A program made the translations under genes and the position numbers. Below, in pieces: positions 32,810 through 44,514 of a stretch of DNA of 64,000 nt. The DNA is taken from contig BCKT01000014.1 in the NCBI GenBank assembly GCA_003116875.1, positions 442,149 through 506,148 on the forward strand. Reading direction: 5' to 3'. The notes beneath the pieces are model-generated. The model was not told the origin of the DNA. It was given only the letters and a program-made list of their open reading frames with translations, and did not search any database. The DNA is from Takashimella koratensis (Eukaryota; Basidiomycota; Tremellomycetes; Trichosporonales; Tetragoniomycetaceae). How positions within the stretch are numbered: position 1 is the stretch's first letter; each line of letters opens with the position of its first letter.

Positions 32810-33169
32810 ATATTGTACAATCCTTTCGCTCGACATGGAGTGACCAAAAAAAGCCTCCTAGATGCTCGACGCCTACTTGAAATTGTAGTCGGCCAACGCT
32901 TTGACACTAGTTTTAGACTCCGAGTAATAGGAATCTCAATGTTGCAAAGGACTTTTCCTGAGTATTGGTCAGGCCGCCTCCAAGATATCGGTGATGCCGA
33001 ATTTAAAAAAACTACTAGGTGCATAACTCTTATCGGTTCATGACCGAGCCTCGCAGAAGGAAGAACCCCCGACACCTGTGCGGCAGTAGAAAGCAAGTGT
33101 CGACTGAAAGAGTATGTTGGTCCCGTCGTTGGTCGCCTTGGTCTTTTCAATGGGCGCTGGTGACTGCCC

Positions 33170-33550
33170 TCAAGGAGAACTAATGCCAAGGTCATTCATC
33201 CAGGTATTGAACGATGTCCTGGATAAGGGATCCGTTTCCTCTACATCATCCTTGATCAAAAACACAAAGGCAGTTCCATGATCGCTCGGCTTTACGGACT
33301 CTGCTTCGGATTCAGGCAACGATTTGAAGTATTTCTCCACCTGAGGATTATATAGATGGCTTGGAGATCCTCCGCTGAGTTCAGTGAGGAGGACACTGAT
33401 ATTTTGAGTAACTTCTGGAGTGGACGGAGCGTTCAACTTGATGAATTGAATAGCGGTCGAGGTTCCATATTTCCCAATTAAGAATTGCAGTGGAAAGCCA
33501 TCGGCAGTGACTTGGACATGAAAGTCGGATGTACGTTCGAAAGTGGTCAT
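33170..33550 (-). CDS. Small orphan protein B of a tandem pair
   Basis: Single exon, 126 codons. It starts MTTFERTSDFHVQVTADGF; the core TAIQFIKLNAPSTPEVTQNI then LLTELSGGSPSHLYNPQVEK and YFKSLPESEAES precedes TAFVFLIKDDVEE. No known domain, signal peptide or membrane segment. Placed about 1.1 kb upstream of orphan A in the same orientation, with the same kind of duplicated upstream block. A weak TATA-like TATACATA lies about 80-88 bp before its ATG. Probably a diverged paralogue of orphan A; shared function is unknown. Confidence 0.65.
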   Translation of the reverse strand: MTTFERTSDFHVQVTADGFPLQFLIGKYGTSTAIQFIKLNAPSTPEVTQNISVLLTELSGGSPSHLYNPQVEKYFKSLPESEAESVKPSDHGTAFVFLIKDDVEETDPLSRTSFNTWMNDLGISSP

Positions 33551-34066
33551 TTGAGAAAGTTGTAATCGAGTATGGTCAATCGAGACGCCTGGTTGAATGG
33601 GGAGATTCTCTCCTCCTTGGATCCCGGGCTTATGTATATGCAGCTAGCTCCCTTCGGAGGCTAACGACGCTTACTCCCAATTTCGCACGGCTCGGCAGCT
33701 TTGCGGGTTCACATCTATCAACACATAGCTTGAGAAAGGACTAGATATTCTGGACTCGGTCTGATACATTGTTTTCCCTTTGTCGTCCTTTCAGTACAAC
33801 TCGAAAGCAGATAAGCGACCGCGGGGATTCATGCACCCTTTTATACATGGTCCGTTCCCGAGAGCCGCTCAAAGTCTTTCCTTTGACACCATACCTCGAT
33901 CATCAATATTGCAAGAGACAACCAGCCCAGCGAGACGGATCCTTCGATTGTAGATGCATTGGGGAGACAAAAGACGACATTGTTGATATTCTTCCGACAA
34001 TAGCTAACGTTTTATTACTTACATCCTCCTCCCACACCAACCGGTCTTCATTACTGACCAACCTAC
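33551..34066. other. Promoter of orphan B with repeat copy B
   Basis: Holds the TATA-like element near 33631-33638, repeat copy B (33654-33928) and, from about 33930, the 3' region of the MATE gene. Confidence 0.45.
33654..33928. repeat. Direct repeat, copy B (duplicated upstream region)
   Basis: Second copy of the 32552-32809 segment, starting TCGGAGGCTAACGACGC and ending near GCAAGAGACAACCAGCC. Spacing between copies is about 1.1 kb, the same as the distance between the two orphan ATGs. Confidence 0.85.
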
Positions 34067-37000
34067 CTACGCTTCTTCCTCTCCACCTTCATGCCATTTC
34101 CCATCCGTCCCTACATGTCCATGTCCTGGCAACCCCAACCTCTCCCTGACCCTCTCGACCGCTCGATCCCAATCGGCTCTCCAGACCAGAGCAAACTCAA
34201 CGATACTTGCGTAAATCAGTGCGATACTGAGCCCGATCCAGATCCCGGCCAGGCCAAGTTCGAGACGCGCAAAGGCCAGCCAAAGACCAAAGGGGAGACC
34301 GATGATGTAGTAGCAGGTCAGGTTGATGAGTGCGCCTGTGGAGTGGAGACCGAGCGCGCGGAGGACAGAGTTGGCGGTGGCGATGACACCGTCTGCAACC
34401 TGGTGGGTTGGTCAGCGAAGAACATTGACGTCACTAAGAGGAACATAGAAAGGATGGGAGGAGGAAATAACAATCTTTTACCTGGAACAAGGCGATATAG
34501 GGCATGATAGTCGCAACGAGCTGTACCACTTCTGGATCATTATTGAACAGGTAACCCCAGTTCTTCCTAAAGATGAGACAAATCGCGCTATTCCCACAAG
34601 CGAAGATGACACCTAGGATAAAGCTTGCACGACTTGCCCATTTAGCTTCCCAGCCTCGACCGGCGCCGAGGAGGTTGCCGACTCGGACGGCGGCGGCGAC
34701 GCCGAGCGAATTGGGGAGTTGGTACAGTGTTGAGCAAGTGGAGAGGAGGACGGATTGGGCGGCGAGTGAAGTGGGACCGAGGAGAGAGGCAGCGAGGGCG
34801 CACGCTTCCCATGCCCACCATTCGGATGAGAGCTGGAGAGGAATGGGTGTAAGCGCAGATCCTGGTCAATTACGTTTTTCAGGAGTCTGGAGGGATCTTG
34901 TCAACCCACCATGATGGTCCCCGCGAGGCCGAGAGAGGTCACCGTGCCGAGCTTGGTGAAGACGTATTTAAACTGAAGCGGGTGGAACGCTTCTCGCGGG
35001 CCGATGAACATTGTGTACGTGAGCAGCATGATAAACTGTGTTGATGGGTACGAGAATGAGAGGACAGTGACAACCATGTTAGCGTCCTACAACCCTTACT
35101 CTCTTCTCGTATTTGCGTAGGATAAATAGGGTAGATGCTACGATTGCCTACTTACGGTCAAGTTGTAGCTCGTAGCTGTTGCTACAGCGCCACCGATGAA
35201 TCCAAGTCGGATCGAGTCGGGACCCCAGACGAGCAAGTAGTTGAGAACCAAGTTGGTCGGCGCGACGACGAACATGACGTAGGTTGGGATATGCATGAGG
35301 TTTTGGGCTTGAAGGTATCTGTTGAAGTTGGGAAGAGGGGTCAGCTTGTCGTCCAAGTTTGGACAGAGAAAGAGGTTTGGTGGGATTAGAGAGAGTGAGT
35401 GCGTGTCTTGAGACCCACTTTTTCAAGATGACGGTCCCGCCGTAGCCTGGGATACCCATGGATAACCATGCGAGATAGACGCCAGCGAGCGCGGCAATGT
35501 CGCGTTCTGCGCATGGGCCAGAAACGTCAGTAATCATACGGTGGAAGGTGGAAGGGTGGTCGACTAGGAGCGTGTACTAACCTTGCCCGAGACCGAGGAG
35601 GATACCTTCAATGTTCCACCACAAAACGAACATCGGGAACTGCACCATCGTCAGAGGGATGAACTGAAGATGAGGACAGTTTGGAAAGGACTTACCGTAG
35701 AGACAGCCATGACGACGGTCCTGTGTAAAGTGTAAGCACAAGGCGAGAAGAAACAATTGCGAGGCATTACGGCCTCACTCACATTCGCTGCGTCCACAGA
35801 CCGACCCGGGACGGGTCCGACGACGTCCATGCCGCAGGCAAGAGCGTATCAACTATCCCCATCCCGAAAGATTCAGCGTACATGATAAAGTTGATCGGGG
35901 TTGGAAGCTGAGTCCCAAGTGAAGATAGCAGCGATCAAGAAGGAATGACTCTGACTCACGGGCAGTTGCGAGACCCTGAAGGATAGAATAACAAGATACA
36001 GCCGCGGTCATATTGGCCAACGAGGACGCAGCGAGGTCGGCCGTCCCCAAATGACCGATCGAAATGACCGACGCGAGGGATAGGGACCACTCAGAGATCT
36101 GTGCGATGAAGACGGGCAACGACGAGCGGAGGACGATAGGTGTCTCGGCCTAGGCACGTTAGCATCACGCGCGTAGACTCCTAGTGTGAATTTGAAGGGT
36201 GAACTACTCACTCGGAGGGACTGGTGCCAGACGCGTAACTCTTGCCCATCGTCACCTGTCGGAATCTCTAGATCATCCGCACACAACTCATCGCACGGAT
36301 CGATGATCTCTTCCCCACCCGCTGGTCCCGACCCTCTCCTTCCCATCCCTGCTGATGCTCCCACACCTGCACCCAGTAGACCGGCGCCACCTGTTGCTGC
36401 CATGCCTCTTGCCACGTCTCCGCCTTCGTCGCCCGAGTCGTCGTCGGCAAAGTACACCCCTCCGCTTACCCCGTTCATACTGAGTCTGCGGATCCCCGAG
36501 GGGAGGAGGGCCGAGGTCGTACTGACGGGTGAGGAGTGGCGGGACATGGGCCGAGTCTCGGCTGACCTGCCCCGACCTAGACCGGGAGCCATCGGTCCCA
36601 CGTAGTCGGCAGCGTCGTCGGTGAGGTCCACCCGGGTCCCGGGGGATATCTCCCCTTCGCCCATGGTCTCGGTAGAAGTGGCGATTCGACCAAGCGACTC
36701 TTCCTGGTGTCGCGCGAGAGGGCGGAAGACGCGCCGAGGTGGAGTCCGGCCCTTGGATCGAGACCGACTCGTCCCGCTCGACCCGCTACGCACGTTGGGC
36801 TCCAGCGCGCCGCCCGAGGCAGCACCCGAGAGGGGTGCGCTGACTGCGCCGTACGATCTGCGGGAACTCGACATGCGCCTCCCCTTGCGCTCAACGAGCT
36901 TGGACCGCTCATCCACATCGTCCTCGTCTTCGTCATCGTACTCGGCCTCGATTCCGCGTGGGGCAGCGGACGAGGCAGCTGCGTCGTCCTCGTCGTCTCC

Positions 37001-37415
37001 AAAGATAAGCGGGTGTTCACCGTCCCCTTCCTCGTCGCGTCCGCCAGCACCAGTACCAGCGCCCTGAGCGCCGGACCGTGCGGGGGCGGATGGGGTCATG
37101 AATAGGCGGAACTGGGAACGCTGAGACGCACGCCGTGACGGCGGCTGACTGGACGGCGCAGAATCGGGTTCATAGTACTCGTCATCATTTTCGTGTCGGT
37201 GGGCGTGCGGGTGGGTCCGCGAACGGTGAATCAGAGCCTCGAGGTTGGTCTGGACGGCTGTAAATGGAGAGTGGTGGAGTCAGTGGCGAGTCAGGAAGCA
37301 GAGCAGAGCGGAGAGTGGAATGGTCAACAGGAGAGGGTAAGCCAAGGTGAGACTCACCGTAGGGAGAGGTGGAGAGGGAGGTGGCGATGGCCGCCGAGTG
37401 GGGGTAGTTGGACAT
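34067..37415 (-). CDS. MATE-family efflux transporter with long N-terminal extension
   Basis: Eleven exons: 37358-37415, 36212-37257, 35960-36149, 35783-35852, 35696-35720, 35582-35639, 35419-35506, 35156-35318, 34910-35035, 34482-34832, 34067-34399; 835 codons. The first 370 residues are hydrophilic and acidic or Ser/Arg-rich (DEDEDDVDERSKLVERKG, RSGSSGTSRSRSKG) and likely cytosolic. The membrane part follows the MATE order: LPVFIAQISEWSLSLASVIS, then HLGTADLAASSLANMTA, the signature GLATALDTLLPAAW, QRMTVVMAVSTFPMFVLWW, KYLQAQNLMHIP, and the second half with LSSEWWAWEACALAA and VAAAVRVGNLLGAGR. MATE proteins export organic compounds in exchange for H+ or Na+. Relatives include yeast Erc1. 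One exon is just 25 nt. Confidence 0.92.
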
Positions 37416-38144
37416 GGTGGGAGTCTGATCTGGGTCCTTTGGGTCGCCTGATCAAGCTGAGCAAGTGCGATATGGGCAGGTTCAAGGGCAGAGCGGAGAG
37501 AGGAGCAAGGCCAAGACAAGGACAAGACCAGACACGTTCGATAGTGCTGCGGCTCGGTGTACGCGGTGGTCGCGTTAAGGGGTGATAGGTGTCGGTGTGA
37601 TATGCTTGTGGCCTGTGAAGAGTGATGGCTGTGACAATGTGGTGAGAGATGTTGACCAAGAGACGAGTGCGATGGGGATGATGACTCGGTGGATGACCTG
37701 CTGTCGTAAATCTGCGACCACGGGCTCATCTCCCTCTCCACAGTCAGGGACTAGCCGCCGTTTAGAGTTGCCCGCTATCCATGCTCCGACACGTTGGGCC
37801 CCACTGGCGCGGACCACACCCGTACCTGCCTCTTCTTACCCACTTGCCCACTCGTATCGAAACCCAGTCCAGGTTCATCGAGTGCATATAAGGAGCGAAT
37901 TCCAGTACGGAGACGATATTACGAAGGTAATTTACAGGTTTCCTTTTTTTTCAATCAATTACGAAAGACTGCTGCCACTCTCCCACTGGATTTGAATCTG
38001 AAGTCACCCGTGTCCATAAGGGATACTACACAACCGCTGACTAGCACAAACGAAGAGTAGGCACAGTGAAGATGAGGGAAATGATTCGAGAGGCGCGGGA
38101 GAAGGTTCGAGGCGATCCTTGTCGAGAACGAATGGATCGAGCGA
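37416..38144. other. Intergenic, MATE promoter and 3' end of the small YABBY-like gene
   Basis: Both neighbours are on the minus strand. A poly-T tract near 37944-37951 and a degenerate CT/GA-rich leader near 37420-37560 are the only notable features. Confidence 0.4.
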
Positions 38145-38975
38145 TCACTTCTTGTTCTTCTGCAAGGGTGTCAGCGGGCAGCTCTGGCGAGTGCTTGCAA
38201 CGTGTACGGTGACTTACGGGGTTCTCAGGACTGGGGATGGTCAGCATGAGTGTATAATGTCAGATGTTGCTCGATATTGACTCACGCAGTCTTCCACATG
38301 GCGGCGACCTTCTTGAAGTTCTCCTGTAGGAAGTTAGCATAGATTGGACTGAACCAAGATGAGAAACTCACCCTGTGGTCATTCTTCTTGCCGGCCTTCT
38401 CAGCCTCGGCCTTGAGCTTGGCAAGCTGAACCTTCATGTAGTCGTTGCTGTAGATGGGAAGGAAGGTGGGGAGGTGGAAGGGAGGAAGGAAGGTGAGTGG
38501 GTTGAGACTCGGAGCGCCACAAACAGTACGAGGTGGATACTCACTAAGGGGAGGACTTCTTGCCCGCCTTCTCGCCGGATGCTGAGGTGATGAGTGGTTA
38601 GCTGGGTGTTGGATGTGTGGGGTGATGTGGTGGATGGGGGCGGTGAGATGAGGTGATGGAAGGTGAGGTGAGATGGGACGCGGGTGGCGCAAGACCCAAC
38701 ATCATGATCGCGTGAGTCGATGGGGACGGGGGAATAGGGGGTGGATGCGTAGGTTGGGAGAGGGGATACTCACCCTTCTTGGCTGTTGAGGAAGGCGAGC
38801 GGGAGGAGTGTCAGTGGGATGCAAAGGTGGAAGACGGTGCAAGGCGGATGGAAGGTGGGGTGGGGTGAGGTGGGAGTGGCTCCTCTGTGGGCCGGGTGAG
38901 GGTAAGTGTGAGGGAAGGGGGTGAAGGAGCCGTGATGCATGGTGAGAGAGATGGAGGGGGTCACTCACGGGCCAT
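38145..38975 (-). CDS. 64-residue YABBY/HMG-like protein with micro-exons
   Basis: Seven exons: 38969-38975 (7 nt), 38774-38782 (9 nt), 38545-38581 (37), 38372-38447 (76), 38286-38323 (38), 38218-38230 (13), 38145-38159 (15); 64 codons in 195 coding bases spread over 831 bp. The joined protein starts MAPKKASGEKAGKK and contains SPYNDYMKVQLAKLKAEAEK, then ENFKKVAAMWKTAPENP and ends KNKK. This is the pattern of small fungal YABBY/HMG-box-like DNA-binding proteins (basic arm, helix with YNDYMK, helix with FKKVAAMWK, then the SPENP-type turn). Likely nuclear. Every junction has GT-AG sites and keeps frame, which supports the unusual structure. The introns near the start are long (186 and 192 nt) for this genome. 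Confidence 0.85.
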
Positions 38976-39843
38976 TGTGGATGATGTGGGTGGTGGTGGT
39001 GGTGGGGTGGTGGGGTGGTGGTGGTCGTTGGTGGTGTTGGTGGTGAATGGGGCGGTGGTGAAGAGGGGGAGAAGGGGAGAAGGGGAGAAGGGAGAAGCAG
39101 AGGGAAGAAGTGATGGCTGGGTGTCAAGGGTGAGTGGCTATTAATGGTAGACTACTAGACGACGCGTGCGGGTCAATATCAACATTACCCACGTGACCCG
39201 CCTCCGCCTCCTGCATTCACCCCGTGACGGTCCATATTTAATACCCGGTCCACCAGTGCTACAGTACTAACTACATCACCCTCGTACCCAGGCGCGTCGC
39301 CCTCCTCCCGTCGCCCTCCTCCCGTCGCCCCTCCCCTCGCCGTCCATCACTCCTCTCTGCCTTTGATCCCACCCAACCTCTGCTCCCCGCTACCATATCT
39401 CACATTGACTCCTGGCTCCTGGCTCAGACCAGCGATATCCCTCGTCGCCAGGATAGACCGGTTGGCCGATAAGCAACGACGACAATGACCCACGAATCAA
39501 TGACTGATGCCTATGCCTATGACCAATGGTTCATGACCATTGATCAAGCTTCCACCTCCTCGTATCCATCATCACCGAGACAAACAACACCACATCCTTT
39601 GCTACCAGTCTCATCCTCTCCTCTGGCTCAGCCTTGATCTCCCCCTCTCCCCGTCTACAGCACAACCACCCAAACACCTTTCTACCAACCTCATCGCCCT
39701 CAACATGAGATGATATGCAACAAACAATGCATCATGCATTCTTCTCCTTCCCATCCTTTCCCTTCGCATCTACCCTGCTACGCATCTCGTCTCGTCGCGT
39801 CGCGTCGAATCTATCCAACCCCGACCCTCCTTTACCCATCAAC
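38976..39843. other. Promoter of the YABBY-like gene; gene-free 868 bp
   Basis: Directly upstream is a GTGG/GGT simple repeat (about 38985-39055). A CACGTGAC E-box-like site lies near 39190, and two tandem copies of CCCTCCTCCCGTCG lie near 39298-39327. The rest, to the LYS12 stop, is pyrimidine-rich without coding signs. Confidence 0.45.
38985..39055. repeat. GGT/GTGG simple-sequence repeat
   Basis: Imperfect runs of GGTGGT and GGGGTGG just 5' of the YABBY-like gene, giving a strongly strand-biased G-rich tract in its leader or promoter. Confidence 0.7.
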
Positions 39844-41514
<1,671 letters not shown>

Positions 41515-41808
41515 CGCGCTGTTCTTGAGATAGAGGTGAGAGGGTGAGGGTGATAGTGGTGAAGAAGAAGAGAAGAGCAAAGAGTGAAGAGTGAAGAGAG
41601 TGACGCCGAGTTTTATGACCCCTCCGGACCCGAAATTTTCTGCCCATTTATTGGTGCTGGAGATTCCAAAGGACGGATTGAATAATTCCGACCACTACCC
41701 ACCAAGGAGCACGGAGCACTGTTGACATCTTAACCTCACTCCATCCTACATCCTACCTCCCTGTCCCCTTCCCTTCCCCTCCCTCTCCCCACCCCCCTTC
41801 CCTAACCC
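41515..41808. promoter_or_regulatory. Divergent promoter, LYS12 / PGS1
   Basis: 294 bp between divergent ATGs. The PGS1 side is a CCCT/CCCTT pyrimidine tract right up to its ATG. A TTTTATGACCC element near 41611 lies upstream of LYS12; no TGACTC Gcn4 core was seen. Confidence 0.45.
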
Positions 41809-44209
41809 ATGATAATCGACCGCCTCGTCCGTGCTCGGGTCGGCTACCCCGTTTCCCCGCGGTCCGGGTCGACCTCGACCTCAACCTCCACTTCCTGCTC
41901 CAGCTCCAGCTCCGCCGCCAGAGTCCAAAGCATACACGTGGGTCCTCATCGACCTCCCAACTCGATACCCGGCGGCAATGGACGAGGGGGTGGGGCAAGG
42001 ACGGCGTATATCAGAAGGGGGAACAGTACGACTGCTAGCCAGAATCCGTACTTGACTGGTCTGAGCGATCTCAGACCATCATCAGGTAACGCTAGCTCAA
42101 GCACCAGCTCTAGTCCACGCGCAAGCGCAAGTTCTAGTCCGAGCTCAAGCGCGAGCGCCGCTTCTGCCTCTGCTGCGTTCTTCAGCTCGAACCAGAGCTC
42201 TAGCAGCTCGTCGCCTTCCTCGTCCTCATCCTCATTCTCATCCTCGTCTTCAACCTCCTCTTCTTCATCCACGTCCGCGTTGTCTTCATATCCATCATCT
42301 TCAACCTCATCTTCGACTCCCCCTCCTTCGACAGCTCCCAAGACCCCCCCGAAATCAGCTACGATCCCCCACCCGCACCCGGCATTCGAGCGCCTCGCCG
42401 CCTCCCTCTCCGAGTCCCAGCCATGCTTCGGCGCCCGCGCCGACGAAGTGGAAGTCATCACCTCTCCAGGGTCGTTCTATACCGAGGTGATCGGGATGAT
42501 CAAGCGCGCAAAGAGGAGGGTGTTGATAAGTAGCCTCTACATCGGAGTGGAGGAGGAGGAACTTGTGAGTCTTTGTTTTGGTGCTTGAGCGTGAAGCGAG
42601 GTTGGACCGATGACTTGAGGATGTGCGGGATCGAGGGGCTGTCGATCGATCGAGGAGTTTATCGCAGATGATCCTCGCTGACTAGTCTCACCTTGGCCCT
42701 CTCTCTTCTCTGGATTATCCATCCCTATTCTTTCGTCTTCGACATGCGCTCGGGACACCCTCCTCGCCCTCACTTAGCTCGACACCTTACGCACTGCCCT
42801 CGCCTCTCGCCCTTCACTCCGCGCCACCATCGTCCTCGACTACAACCGATCCACTCGTCCTTCTTCCTCTGGCTCAACCGCCGACGCCCTGCTCCCGCTC
42901 ATCGAGCAGTTCGGGGACCGATGCGAAGTCTATCTCTTCCGGTCACCCAAGCTGAGAGGAATGTTGGAGAGGATCGTCCCACCGAGGTTTAATGAAGGGT
43001 GGGGGACGTGGCATGCAAAGTGGTATGCTGCCGATGACGAGGTGGTTATCTCTGGGTAAGTTGGGGGAACCTCGGTTTATTGGCAGGACCAAGCCCAATT
43101 GCCGTGCTGACCCTTCCTTAGGGCCAACCTCGCCTCGTCCTACTTTACCAATCGTCAAGACCGTTACATGAAATTCCGTTCTCACCCTTCTCTCCTCTCC
43201 TACATCTCCTCTTTATCCCGACTTGTCGAATCCTATTCCTACCGCCTTTTCCCCACCTCCTCTACCGCCCCTTCTGCGCGTTCACGAGCGTACCTCGTTT
43301 CCCTCCCTCGGGGGTCTCTCGCCTGGCCATCTTCTTCCATCCACCCTCGTTCCTTCCAAGCGCACGCGCGGGCCACTCTATCCACCTTCCAGCGCGCATG
43401 GCGAGCATCCAATACCGCCCGCGCTCGTCGGATCGACGTCGACACATGGTTCTGGCCCGTCCTTCAATCCGGTGTCATCGGCATCCGCGAAGAAGAAACA
43501 GCTCTCGCATTAGTCCTCGCTGCAGCCTCGGAATCGGGAACGACTATTGATCTCACAAGTGGTTACTTTGGACTCTATAGCGCTTACAAAGAAGCGGTCT
43601 TAAGCGCACAGTCAAAAGTCAATGTGGTAGCTGCCGCACCGAAGGCGAATGGGTTCTATGGATCAAAGGGGTTGTCAGGGTTGATTCCGGAGGCATATAC
43701 GTTGTTGGAGAGTAGGTTTTATAAAGCTGCCGAGAGGAGAGGGAGGTTAGGGGACGGTGGGATCACGCTCAAGGAGTGGGACAAAGAGGGTTGGACGTAT
43801 CACTCGAAGGGTGAGTTGGCTCAAGCTTTATTTCCGACTTCTGAGCACATTCTTCCCCATCTTCCGCTCCCTATCCTTCTTACCCCTGACTTTACTCTCC
43901 TTCCTTCTTTCTATCCCTTGCTGACCCCGATTCCTAGGCATCTGGCTCTCATCCCCACCTGACCATCTCCCCTTCCTAACATTCATCGGCTCATCCAACC
44001 TCTCCACCCGATCTCTCAAACTCGACACCGAGCTCTCCCTCCTTCTGACCACCTCTTCGCCGTCCCTGCGCCGCGCGCTGGCGGGCGAGGTCAAGGCGTT
44101 AGACGAGCATGCAACAGTCGTAGATGAGACGACGTGGAGGTCGGAAGAGAGGAAAGTGGGATTGGCTACAAAGGTCTTGGTAGGTCTGGGCGTGGAGGGG
44201 ATGTTATAA
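41809..44209 (+). CDS. PGS1: Phosphatidylglycerophosphate synthase (PLD-fold)
   Basis: Exons 41809-42564, 42778-43055, 43122-43810 and 43938-44209; 664 codons. It makes phosphatidylglycerol phosphate from CDP-diacylglycerol and glycerol-3-phosphate, the first committed step to cardiolipin in mitochondria. The catalytic part opens with SFYTEVIGMIKRAKRRVLIS and SLYIGVEEEEL. HKD motif 1 is WHAKWYAADDEVVISGANL (His near residue 331). The second is YHSKGIWLSS then FIGSSNLSTRSLKLDTEL. The first 200 residues contain an Arg-containing start (MIIDRLVRARVGYPVSPR), fit for mitochondrial import, then a long, almost pure Ser tract (about 42090-42320) not seen in yeast Pgs1. The 213-nt intron 1 is unusually long here. 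Confidence 0.93.
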
Positions 44210-44514
44210 GCAGGTATGCAGGTAGGCGAGAAGAGAGAGGGGGAAAAGGGAAAAGTGAAGAGAGATAAGAGGTATATAGATTATAGACGAAGACGATCTT
44301 TGCATGAACCCAAGCTGGATCGGTGTCCAGATAGATGAAGCCATGTACTCGTACTCTGCAGCCAGTCTGCCACCGCTCGGCCGATTGCCTCACTCGCGGC
44401 TGAAACACCAACTCTTTCCATACCAACTCTCCAACCTCCACCCTCCACCGAGCGGCGTCATAAATTTCAATTCTCAACTCTGCCCACTTGCTCTCTCCTC
44501 ATCCGTAAACCATC
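44210..44514. other. Intergenic, PGS1 to ZNG1
   Basis: 305 bp between tandem plus-strand genes. Purine-rich PGS1 3' UTR, then a CT-rich leader before ZNG1. Nothing else is seen. Confidence 0.4.

Larger units (their letters stand above)
32413..33169. other. Promoter of orphan A and spacer of the duplication
   Basis: Contains the TATA box of orphan A and repeat copy A (32552-32809). The AT-richer remainder (32810-33160) shows only short frames, including a 76-codon plus-strand one without features. Confidence 0.5.

Noticed and set aside
32813..33043. 76-codon plus-strand frame in the tandem duplication
   Set aside because: Alternative-codon start, no similarity, lies at the end of a repeat unit.
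41946..42461. Acidic minus-strand frame opposite PGS1
   Set aside because: Mirror of the poly-Ser tract; antisense of Ser codons gives Glu/Asp/Ala runs.
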